Origin: Omnitrophica bacterium GWA2_52_8
GTDB taxonomy: Bacteria; Omnitrophota; Omnitrophia; Omnitrophales; Aquincolibacteriaceae
Assembly (NCBI GenBank): GCA_001804025.1
Contig: MHFC01000120.1
Location: 1 to 14,698, forward strand
Reading direction: 5' to 3'
DNA length: 14,698 bases
Of this stretch, positions 1 to 5,381 are shown piece after piece. The notes below the pieces were generated by a model. The model did no database searches, had not been told where the DNA came from, and saw nothing but the letters and a program-made list of their open reading frames with translations. Each line of letters starts with the position of its first letter. The first letter of the stretch is position 1. Both the position numbers and the translations under genes were made by a program.

Positions 1-53
1 AAGTAACCTTCTTAAATTACCGCTGAATGAAGTATATCACACTTGGACATTTT

Positions 54-542
54 TCATGCTTTTGATTTTACGGTATCGTTGACCGAAACAATATAACGGC
101 AATAGTCGCAATTTGGATCTGCCGCAGGAATAGCCTCGCCGCTTAAACATTGGTGCGCCTTAAATATAACCGGCTCAACCCAATCATCGTTTCCCTCATA
201 AGGGATGACTGTTACATCAAACTCCCACTTTCCATCAAAGGCCTTCCGGTCCGCTTTACCATTGCCATAGACAAAATAAGTGGTCTTTGCGACTTTAAAA
301 TCATTGCGGCGAAACAACCATTGATAGATTTCCACTTGCCGCTTGTAGCCGTCCTGCCACTGGGCATCAAGCGTTACCTCGGCATCCTTGGCCGTCGCTT
401 TATAATCGACAATCAAAAGCTCACCTGCCGGATTCATCCAAAGATCATCAATGCCGCCTGAGACTCTATCAGAGGCGTTTCTGCGGGGCCGGGCTGAATG
501 ATTGCAGCCTGTCACTATCAGGAACGCTTCCCTAATCTTCAT
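54..542 (-). pseudogene. 5'-truncated PD-(D/E)XK nuclease-like protein (RecB/Cas4 type)
   Basis: The 162-residue frame carries the core of a RecB/Cas4-like PD-(D/E)XK nuclease: a D32 in GGIDDLW, the VDYK motif (D46, K48) after a short turn, a QVEIYQW helix (about 70-76) matching the Q-x3-Y motif that follows the active site, and a C-terminal CDYC pair (C145, C148). From memory, full-length relatives have roughly 100 more N-terminal residues, including a 'CPRCFW'-type cysteine segment, before the first catalytic Asp; here they are missing. The first ~20 residues are instead encoded by a 38-bp direct repeat (485-522) that also occurs at 1891-1928, so they are probably not native sequence. No ribosome-binding site precedes the ATG, which lies 6 bases after the Fic stop. 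I infer a remnant truncated by recombination. A shortened but expressed protein cannot be excluded. Confidence 0.65.
485..522. repeat. 38-bp direct repeat, copy A
   Basis: This copy is identical over 38 bases to 1891-1928 and in the same orientation. Similarity continues with a few differences for about 11 more bases on the Fic side. It lies inside the 5' end of the truncated nuclease frame. The two copies bracket the Fic gene with a period of 1406 bases, as expected of attachment sites or of a duplication made during insertion. Confidence 0.9.
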
Positions 543-548
543 ATAAAA

Positions 549-1736
549 TCAGGAAAGGAATGGATGTGTCTTGGCTTTTGGAAATTTCTTAACTTGCTCA
601 AAAAATTCTGTTTCTGTAATTTCAGCTGGCCAATTCAGATTAAGCCATAAATCATAGCCGCCCTTATCCAGTTTCTCAAATCGTACCGCATGTAAACCAA
701 TCAAGTTGTTCAGATCTCTGATAAAAGCTTTCTGCGGGCTTTTCAAAGACTGATAAGTGTTTTCTGTTTTTTTTCGAACCTCTGTTAATTCCAACCGGTC
801 GGCATCCAATAGACACTTTAAGATTTCCAATTGGCGGTCAGTAAGCGCCCGGGTGCGCGGCGACTTGAGACGATTAAATAAATCGTACATAAGATTTCGA
901 AATAGTGCTTTTGCAACCTGCCGTTTGATTTCTTGCAGTAACCGGTTGCTCTGGCTGGCAATCCCCCGTAATCCAAAAAGAAGAAATTCTGTAAGGTCGT
1001 GGTTGGCCGCTCTAACTTGAGCAAGAGTTTCAAGATATTTGATTTTTTCATCATAATAATAATTCGACATCGCAATAAAGCATGTGTCCCGTAAACCCGC
1101 CCGCTGCAGCAATAGTGCCTCCAAAGCCCTCGCTGTGCGCCCATTACCGTCAAGAAAAGGGTGCATCGCTGCCAAGTGATAGTGCGCTGCTAACGCTTGT
1201 ATCAACCTATCATGTTTAAAATATTCCGATTTAAGTCCCATAGTAAATTGTTCGAAAGCCTCTTTACATTCTTCTCCGCCTTCCGCGCCTCGGTGGCGGG
1301 GTTGGCCAAAAAGAACATTCTGGCCAATTTCTCGGATCTTTCCTGGGACACAATGATCTTCATCGCAATCTTTTACAATTCTCGCATGAATTTCACATAC
1401 CAATTTTTGATCGGCAGGACAATCATCAGGAATTTTAGTAATCCAGCGGTAAGTTTGAGTCGCGCCGTAAGCCTGTTTCTGAGACCGCGTTAAAAGCTGA
1501 TCGGGCGTCTCTTTCATCGCCGCATCAAGTTCCCGATCGGTAAAATCAGCGCCCTCAATGCGAGAAGTCCCAGCCACTTCTCTTTTCAGCTCCATGCGCT
1601 GTAAAGATTCGACCCAAGATTTTTGATAGGGAATTGTTTGAAGGGATAAAACAGCCGCTTTTGCTTCGGCAAGAGCGCTTGTTACAACTGTAAGATTGTA
1701 AATAATCCAATTTTTAGGAAGGATATATTTAATCAC
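549..1736 (-). CDS. Fic/DOC family protein, probable AMP-transferase (class II, self-inhibited)
   Basis: Fic enzymes transfer a nucleotide moiety, usually AMP from ATP, to a hydroxyl side chain of a target protein. This 395-residue protein has the canonical active-site loop HPFLDGNGRTAR at 192-203, with catalytic H192 and all phosphate-binding residues intact. An N-terminal inhibitory helix motif of the (S/T)xxxE(G/N) form, TSRIEG, is at 57-62; its position before the Fic core makes this a class II, intramolecularly inhibited Fic, so no separate antitoxin is needed and none is seen. The C-terminal part (about 297-368) looks like a winged-helix domain, common in this architecture. There is no signal peptide. 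The gene is AT-richer than the operons to the right, is flanked by 38-bp direct repeats and lies beside a broken tRNA, which suggests acquisition. The target is unknown. The family assignment is firm. Confidence 0.93.
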   Translation of the reverse strand: MIKYILPKNWIIYNLTVVTSALAEAKAAVLSLQTIPYQKSWVESLQRMELKREVAGTSRIEGADFTDRELDAAMKETPDQLLTRSQKQAYGATQTYRWITKIPDDCPADQKLVCEIHARIVKDCDEDHCVPGKIREIGQNVLFGQPRHRGAEGGEECKEAFEQFTMGLKSEYFKHDRLIQALAAHYHLAAMHPFLDGNGRTARALEALLLQRAGLRDTCFIAMSNYYYDEKIKYLETLAQVRAANHDLTEFLLFGLRGIASQSNRLLQEIKRQVAKALFRNLMYDLFNRLKSPRTRALTDRQLEILKCLLDADRLELTEVRKKTENTYQSLKSPQKAFIRDLNNLIGLHAVRFEKLDKGGYDLWLNLNWPAEITETEFFEQVKKFPKAKTHPFLS

Positions 1737-1862
1737 GAAGTGAATTATACAGCTTATTCATTTCCCATTCAAGTCTTTGAGTTGATTCATATCTTATTTA
1801 TTTATATGTGGTTATGAATTTTAAATAATTCTATATCCAAATTCATTTCCTTTTCATTTCCC

Positions 1863-1895
1863 GTTTGTTGCTCTATCCAATTGGGCTATGGGGGC
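1863..1895 (-). pseudogene. 5' half of a tRNA (Arg-like), broken at the anticodon loop
   Basis: On the minus strand this reads as a tRNA 5' half: a seven-base acceptor strand (GCCCCCA), TA, a D-arm with the typical AATTGGATA loop and GAGC, and then ACAAAC as the 5' side of an anticodon stem. Similarity stops there: no anticodon-stem partner, T-arm (GGTTCGA type) or 3' acceptor follows. The D-stem has GCCC where GCTC is expected, giving a C-A mismatch with GAGC and suggesting decay. The resemblance to tRNA-Arg is from memory. The break at the anticodon loop is where many integrases cut tRNA genes. The surrounding gene-free stretch 1737-1949 is otherwise AT-rich with no other feature I can support. 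Confidence 0.5.
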
Positions 1896-1928
1896 CGGGC
1901 TGAATGATTGCAGCCTGTCACTATCAGG
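1891..1928. repeat. 38-bp direct repeat, copy B
   Basis: Perfect copy of 485-522 in the same orientation. It overlaps the first five bases of the tRNA remnant and lies just downstream of the lipoprotein gene that ends at 1950. On the minus strand it contains two short potential stems (CCTG/CAGG and GGCTG/CAGCC). It could be an attachment-site half or the scar of a duplication. Confidence 0.9.
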
Positions 1929-1949
1929 CACGCCTCCCCTTTATTCCCT

Positions 1950-2234
1950 CTAGAAAAGACTTCCGATGACTTTGAACGGCCACATCAGGACCTGGCCGAT
2001 CGTATAAAAAACGCCCCCGATGACGCCACGAGGGTGCGCACTGGTCGTCACCTCTTTTTGAGTCGTCACGGAACTTGTATGGCTATCGCCTGTTCCGCCG
2101 GTAGTCTGCGTCGTCACGGTTGAAGTCTTGGTTCTTCCCGCACAACCCGCTGCCGATAACGCGCTCAAACTCATGAGGCATACCAGGACTATCAAAAACC
2201 GCCTGTTTTTGAATGCTTCCATTATTTTTTTCAT
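1950..2234 (-). CDS. Small Ser/Thr-rich lipoprotein
   Basis: The 94-residue product has a charged N-terminus, a hydrophobic segment (about 12-29) and a lipobox ending SAAGC with the lipidated Cys at 31, so it should be exported and acylated. Residues 36-66 are Ser/Thr-rich, probably a flexible linker. The C-terminal 25 residues (GVIGGVFYTIG onward) form a hydrophobic or amphipathic stretch that could associate with membrane. The chosen ATG overlaps the stop of the upstream HPr-like gene as ATGA (2231-2234), and an AAGGA ribosome-binding site lies 8 bases before it; an ATG three codons earlier would have no room for a binding site. Translational coupling is likely. I do not recognise a named family. 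Confidence 0.8.
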   Translation of the reverse strand: MKKIMEAFKNRRFLIVLVCLMSLSALSAAGCAGRTKTSTVTTQTTGGTGDSHTSSVTTQKEVTTSAHPRGVIGGVFYTIGQVLMWPFKVIGSLF

Positions 2235-2578
2235 AGCCCACATCCTTCTTCGAATTCATCGTTAAAATAAGTTTTCTTTTTAAGATCGCCCGCCCATCGT
2301 TTCCGGGTCCGAAAAAAATCTTCGGCCCCTTCTATCGCCTGGATGGCATCGTCCCCCACCGCCTCGATTTCGAGTTTCGATTTCCAGCCGGCCCCAAGGG
2401 CGAGAAGCCCCAGGATACTTTTTCCATCGGCGACGACTTCCCCTCTCCGGATGCGGATGCTGGAACGAAATTCCTGCATACACGCTACAAACCGCGCCGC
2501 GGCCCGGAGATGAAAGCCCGCCTTGCCGGGCATGGTGACCCTGATGGTTTGGGTTAATGGCTCCCCGGAAGTTCCCAT
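2231..2578 (-). CDS. HPr-like phosphocarrier protein
   Basis: HPr proteins carry phosphate on a histidine between Enzyme I and sugar-specific PTS enzymes, or in regulatory branches (NPr type). This 115-residue protein has the active-site region KAGFHLRAAARF with H23 and the conserved Arg two residues later (usual form HARPAA), and the regulatory-Ser region GKSILGLLAL with S54, the residue phosphorylated by HPr kinase in many lineages. It is longer than the usual 85-90 residues because of an N-terminal extension and a charged C-terminal tail after about residue 95. I chose ATG 2578, preceded by GGAGAG at 13 bases; a TTG at 2608 is possible but lies only 3 bases from its GAGGA. No Enzyme I, kinase or PTS permease is nearby, so a regulatory role is plausible but inferred. 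Confidence 0.85.
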   Translation of the reverse strand: MGTSGEPLTQTIRVTMPGKAGFHLRAAARFVACMQEFRSSIRIRRGEVVADGKSILGLLALGAGWKSKLEIEAVGDDAIQAIEGAEDFFRTRKRWAGDLKKKTYFNDEFEEGCGL

Positions 2579-2602
2579 TTTCAGTTCTTTTCTCTCCGCA
2601 AA

Positions 2603-2630
2603 TCGCAAAAATCCTCACGGATTTTTGCGA
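2603..2630. promoter_or_regulatory. Perfect 12-bp inverted repeat upstream of the HPr-like gene
   Basis: The arms TCGCAAAAATCC and GGATTTTTGCGA are perfectly complementary around a 4-base loop. The element lies 24 bases upstream of the HPr-like ATG and 86 bases after the preceding gene. No T-run follows on the minus strand, so a standard Rho-independent terminator is unlikely. It may be an operator, a leader hairpin that modulates HPr translation, or a transcript-stabilising stem. Confidence 0.6.
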
Positions 2631-2716
2631 TATCTTTTCTGATTTCAAGGGTTCCTTGACAATGACTTTGACGCCTGCGCTGGTTCCAGCCGCTGCCGTT
2701 TTCAAAATGAGTTGAT

Positions 2717-3007
2717 TTAGATCTTGCCGTCCCAGCGTCCGCCCTGGCGATCAATCAAACCGTCCCAACCTGACCAAAAACGGAAAGGCGGAAAAAGGCC
2801 GATGATGGCGTGCGTCCAATTCTTTTTGGTTTCATTGTCATTGATATATTGTCCGATCCCCGGCCAAATAAGGAGCGACACAAGGCCGCTGACGACTGTT
2901 TTACCCGTTATTTTTCCATGGGTTGCCGTATTCACCGCAAAAGCCTGAGACGGCACAGCCGTAAAAATCAAAGCGGCCATTGCCAGCACTGCCATTATTT
3001 TTTTCAT
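2717..3007 (-). CDS. Small exported protein with a TM2-like hydrophobic motif
   Basis: The 96-residue product starts with a signal peptide (MKKIMAVLAMAALIF, likely cleaved after SQAFA at residue 24). The mature part has a hydrophobic run VVSGLVSLLIWPGIGQYIND (38-57) whose PGxGQ turn resembles TM2-type membrane proteins, a second hydrophobic stretch AIIGLFPPFRFWSGW (67-81), and a basic glycine-rich tail. The start at 3007 is supported by AGGAGC 9-10 bases upstream and by the signal peptide beginning there; the 55 codons in frame ahead of it look like untranslated leader. A palindromic promoter at 3132-3176 implies a leader of about 118 bases. It is probably the first gene of a unit with the HPr-like protein and the lipoprotein. 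Function unknown. Confidence 0.75.
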   Translation of the reverse strand: MKKIMAVLAMAALIFTAVPSQAFAVNTATHGKITGKTVVSGLVSLLIWPGIGQYINDNETKKNWTHAIIGLFPPFRFWSGWDGLIDRQGGRWDGKI

Positions 3008-3131
3008 TTTAAATAGCTCCTGTTTTGTTGGTTTAATCCCTCTTAGGTTCCGGTGTTCTTTCATTACGCCCTTGCCTGAAGGACCTCTCAAACTCCTGAA
3101 CCCGTAATCCATCTGCTTTCCTGCCGCATTG

Positions 3132-3176
3132 ATCCTAGACGGAAACCCCGGAGCCTTCCATGGGGTGTTCACCCCA
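3132..3176 (-). promoter_or_regulatory. Palindromic-box promoter Pa (exported protein/HPr/lipoprotein unit)
   Basis: A perfect 16-bp palindrome with a 4-base centre, TGGGGTGTTCACCCCA (3161-3176), is followed on the minus strand by CCCCAT, 22 bases, then the -10-like hexamer TAGGAT (3137-3132). Inferred start is near 3125, placing the palindrome centre at about -43.5. There is no good -35. The 22-base spacer contains GGTTTCC, as in Pb; Pd has GGTTTTC. Confidence 0.65.
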
Positions 3177-3190
3177 AGCGCAAGGAGGGG

Positions 3191-3835
3191 TTATTTATCC
3201 TTTGCCGGCGCATATTGCCTTCCGCCGAAATTCTCGGCAGCAAAATTCCAATTGATTAGTTTATCCAACATCGTGGTCAGATAATCGTTTCTCCGGTTCT
3301 CATAATCCAGGTAATAGGCGTGTTCCCATACATCAAGGGTTAAAAGCGGCGTCCCCAGACCTTGCGAAACGGGGTTCCCGGCATTTGATGTTTTGGCGAT
3401 TCTAAGGATGCCGCCATCTTTAACGAGCCACACCCAGCCGCTTCCGAATTGATCCATGCCGGCCTGTGCGAATTCCCGGATTAAATTTTCATAACTCCCG
3501 AAACCCGATTCAATCTTTTCCGCCAGCTCGCCCGATGGTTTTCCTCCGCCTTTAGGCGACAAACTGCGCCAATAAAAATTATGGTTCCAGACTTGCGCGG
3601 CATTATTAAAAATGGCGGTTTTACCGGCTTGGCCGGCAGCCGCGGAAACAATGTCTTCAAGTTTCAGATCCGCGAACTCCGTTTCAGAAACAAGCGCATT
3701 GAGTCGGTCCACATAACCCTGATGGTGTTTGCCATAATGAAAGTTAAGGGTCTTGGCGGAAAGATACGGTTCTAAAGCGTTCTGTGGGTAGGGAAGTGCG
3801 GCTAAGGTAACCGGCTTGGATTGGGGCTGAATCAT
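3191..3835 (-). CDS. sodB: Superoxide dismutase, iron type
   Basis: It converts superoxide to oxygen and hydrogen peroxide. The 214-residue sequence contains the four metal ligands of the Fe/Mn family: H33 (NFHYGKHHQ), H85 (VWNHNFYW), D168 and H172 (LDVWEHAYY). Gln in AAQVWNH and Ala-Gly in TSNAGNP match iron-type enzymes rather than the Gly and Gln-Asp at these sites in manganese enzymes, but metal use cannot be proven from sequence, so the symbol is tentative. There is no signal peptide, so it should be cytoplasmic. The ATG at 3835 follows AAGGTG by 6 bases. It lies 106 bases downstream of the collagen-like lipoprotein gene with no convincing terminator between, so it may share promoter Pb. 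It is slightly longer than typical (about 190-200) at the N-terminus. Confidence 0.93.
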   Translation of the reverse strand: MIQPQSKPVTLAALPYPQNALEPYLSAKTLNFHYGKHHQGYVDRLNALVSETEFADLKLEDIVSAAAGQAGKTAIFNNAAQVWNHNFYWRSLSPKGGGKPSGELAEKIESGFGSYENLIREFAQAGMDQFGSGWVWLVKDGGILRIAKTSNAGNPVSQGLGTPLLTLDVWEHAYYLDYENRRNDYLTTMLDKLINWNFAAENFGGRQYAPAKDK

Positions 3836-3941
3836 GGAAACACCTTTTGTTTTTTTCCTTCAAGGGAGACTGCGGCGGCCGGCTTCGCGCCCCCCAAGAC
3901 GCTGCGCCGACACGCCGCTTATCTTCCTATTACGTTCCTAA

Positions 3942-4874
3942 TTACGCCGTGGTAAAAAGCACCGCGACGCGTCCTTCACGTCTCGAGTCCTTCTGATCCA
4001 TCGCCCCCGTCATAATTTTTTCAGGCGACACCCCTTTGCGGATCAAAGCGGCCCGTATTTCATTAACACGCTGATCATTAAGATTTTGATCATGTGCCTG
4101 CATCGCGGTACCATCAATACCAAGCTTCAACGATGGATTTGCTCTCATATAATCCGCGATTTCGTTTACTTTACTTAAACCCCCGGCATTAAGTCCGGTT
4201 TCCTGAGAATTGAACTGGAATTCCTTGTAAGGATTCCAATAACCCACCCTGCCGATCGCGCCTTGATACCCCGTTGCTCCCTGCTCTCCTCTAATCCCGG
4301 AAGCTCCGGAAGCACCTTCTGAACCCGCGCGACCATCCGTGGTGGTTCCTTTATAACCTGATTCTCCTTCAATTCCCTGTTGCCCTGCAGAACCGGCAAA
4401 ACCCGCAGGACCTGTAGGCCCATACAAAGTGGCCCCTTTAGCGCCCGCTTCTCCGACAGGACCGCGTTCACCCCTCGGACCTACAGCGCCTCTAGGACCT
4501 TCATACCCGAGCAAACTGTCACCTTGCTCGCCTTGATTCCCTATTTCGCCTTGAGGACCACGCGCACCGGCGGGCCCCATTGCGCCTACGGCACCACGCG
4601 CCACATCACCCTCAGCTCCCCTTGGGCCCGTAAAACCTTGCGCTCCTGCAGGCCCCGCCGGACCTGTTTCGCCGCGTCCGCCGCTTAACGAAAACCCAGC
4701 GACGCCTTGGGGGCCCACGGAACCTTGTTCCCCTGTAGCACCGACAGGCCCCTGAGGACCGCGCGGGCCGACAAGGCTTGCAGATTTGGGAGTGCTGCTA
4801 CAACCGGCCATGAGAGACAAACTGCTCATGCCCAATAAAACCATTACCCATTTAAACATATGTTGTAATTTCAT
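3942..4874 (-). CDS. Collagen-like repeat lipoprotein with C-terminal OmpA-like domain
   Basis: The 310-residue protein has a signal sequence with lipobox LMAGC (lipidated Cys25), about 175 residues of Gly-X-Y triplets (36-210, with several interruptions such as FSLSGGRG and TTTDG), then an OmpA-like domain (about 215-310). In the latter, NLNDQRVNEIRAALIRKGVS and the closing RREGRVAVLF correspond to the peptidoglycan-binding N-x2-L-x2-R-A-x2-V and R-x2-N-R-R-V regions, with some key positions changed. The predicted molecule is anchored by lipid at one end and perhaps bound to peptidoglycan at the other, with a rod-like, possibly trimeric, stalk between. The start at 4874 has GAGGA 5 bases upstream and begins the signal peptide; the in-frame extension upstream contains promoter Pb and is not coding. 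Confidence 0.88.
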   Translation of the reverse strand: MKLQHMFKWVMVLLGMSSLSLMAGCSSTPKSASLVGPRGPQGPVGATGEQGSVGPQGVAGFSLSGGRGETGPAGPAGAQGFTGPRGAEGDVARGAVGAMGPAGARGPQGEIGNQGEQGDSLLGYEGPRGAVGPRGERGPVGEAGAKGATLYGPTGPAGFAGSAGQQGIEGESGYKGTTTDGRAGSEGASGASGIRGEQGATGYQGAIGRVGYWNPYKEFQFNSQETGLNAGGLSKVNEIADYMRANPSLKLGIDGTAMQAHDQNLNDQRVNEIRAALIRKGVSPEKIMTGAMDQKDSRREGRVAVLFTTA

Positions 4875-4925
4875 AATCGTCCTCTTCCTTTTCCTTGAAG
4901 TTAAATTCTTTGTTCTTAACTCATG

Positions 4926-4970
4926 ATCATAGGCGGGAAACCGCGCGGAAGATATGGGGTGCATACCCCA
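4926..4970 (-). promoter_or_regulatory. Palindromic-box promoter Pb (collagen-like lipoprotein)
   Basis: The palindrome TGGGGTGCATACCCCA (4955-4970) is followed on the minus strand by CCCCAT, 22 bases and the -10-like hexamer TATGAT (4931-4926). Inferred start is near 4919, so the palindrome centre is at about -43.5 and the leader is about 45 bases. The -35 region is poor. The arms and spacing match Pa exactly. Confidence 0.68.
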
Positions 4971-4995
4971 CGCTCAGAGGCCTGAGAAGGTTTGT

Positions 4996-5112
4996 TTAAA
5001 CGGCAATTCGCTCGGCCATATCCTGGCACCGGCCGGAACAAAAATTCCCTTCCACCATAACCGACTGCTTGGGGTTATCCGTTATCGGGTTGTCGCACAC
5101 GTCGCACTGCAT
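4996..5112 (-). CDS. Tiny zinc-finger protein (38 residues)
   Basis: The product has two cysteine pairs, CDVC (residues 3-6) and CSGRC (25-29), separated by 18 residues. This spacing can bind a single zinc ion in a treble-clef or FCS-like finger; the Phe before the second pair (NFCSGRC) is typical of such fingers. The gene is short but has a good ribosome-binding site (GGAG, 5 bases before the ATG), follows the DUF3309 gene by 19 bases on the same strand, and has no long competing frame, so I believe it is real. Function is unknown; RNA, protein or metal binding are all possible. Confidence 0.68.
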   Translation of the reverse strand: MQCDVCDNPITDNPKQSVMVEGNFCSGRCQDMAERIAV

Positions 5113-5131
5113 TGCCTCTCCGTTCGAATGA

Positions 5132-5290
5132 TTAAAGCCGCCCGGTTAGCAAAAGAATAACTAAAACAAGCACAAGCGCCCCGGAAATACCGCTGGGGGC
5201 GTATCCCCAAGACCTGCTGTGAGGCCAAGCGGGCAGTGCGCCCACAAGAAACAAAACGAAGACAATGAGTAATACGGTTGAAAGTGTCAT
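5132..5290 (-). CDS. DUF3309 family small membrane protein (52 residues)
   Basis: The sequence has the DUF3309 layout: an N-terminal transmembrane helix (about 4-19), the signature ALPAWPHSRSWGYAPSG (18-34) and a second hydrophobic helix (about 35-49). The family is widespread in Proteobacteria and environmental lineages; members are often seen beside stress-related small genes, and their function is unknown. The start is well supported: AAGGAGA lies about 6 bases before the ATG. It is followed 19 bases later by the zinc-finger gene. A probable promoter of the palindromic type (5337-5381) lies in the 3' end of the phosphatase fusion gene upstream. Confidence 0.88.
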   Translation of the reverse strand: MTLSTVLLIVFVLFLVGALPAWPHSRSWGYAPSGISGALVLVLVILLLTGRL

Positions 5291-5336
5291 CGGAATTCTC
5301 CTTTTAGTTGAAGCTGAACAGCTTTTTTTCAGATCC

Positions 5337-5381
5337 AGTCTAACGCCGCCCGGCCGGCGGTTCTATGGGGTTAACACCTGA
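5337..5381 (-). promoter_or_regulatory. Candidate palindromic-box promoter Ph inside the 3' end of the phosphatase fusion gene
   Basis: The minus strand reads an imperfect box, TCAGGTGTTAACCCCA (5366-5381; left arm differs from TGGGGT at two bases), then CCCCAT, 22 bases and TAGACT (5342-5337), which overlaps the TAG stop codon of the phosphatase gene. Inferred start near 5330 puts the box centre at about -43.5 and gives the DUF3309 gene a 40-base leader. Weaker than Pa, Pb and Pd because of the arm mismatches and coding overlap. Confidence 0.45.

Noticed and set aside
485..1928. A CRISPR array interpretation of the repeated sequence
   Set aside because: Only two copies exist, 1406 bases apart with a gene between, so this is not a repeat-spacer array.
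2280..2705. A 141-residue reading frame overlapping the HPr-like gene on the same strand
   Set aside because: It is a different frame over the HPr gene, has no binding site or recognisable domain, and the HPr motifs are clear in the other frame.
3008..3172. An in-frame N-terminal extension of the exported protein
   Set aside because: It contains the probable transcription start and would bury the signal peptide; the ATG at 3007 has its own binding site.
4175..4688. Other-frame and plus-strand reading frames across the collagen-like repeat region
   Set aside because: GC-rich triplet repeats open all frames; only the Gly-X-Y frame gives a sensible protein.
4875..4964. An in-frame extension of the collagen-like lipoprotein
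   Set aside because: It overlaps promoter Pb and would place 30 residues ahead of a clear lipoprotein signal sequence.
5194..5209. A further GGGG/CCCC palindrome resembling the regulon boxes
   Set aside because: It lies inside the DUF3309 gene and encodes the conserved WGYAPS motif; no -10 follows at the usual distance, so protein constraint explains it.
5311..5331. AAGCTG/CAGCTT stem followed by a T-run on the plus strand
   Set aside because: There is no plus-strand gene upstream, and on the minus strand the run is of A before the stem, so it cannot terminate the phosphatase operon.
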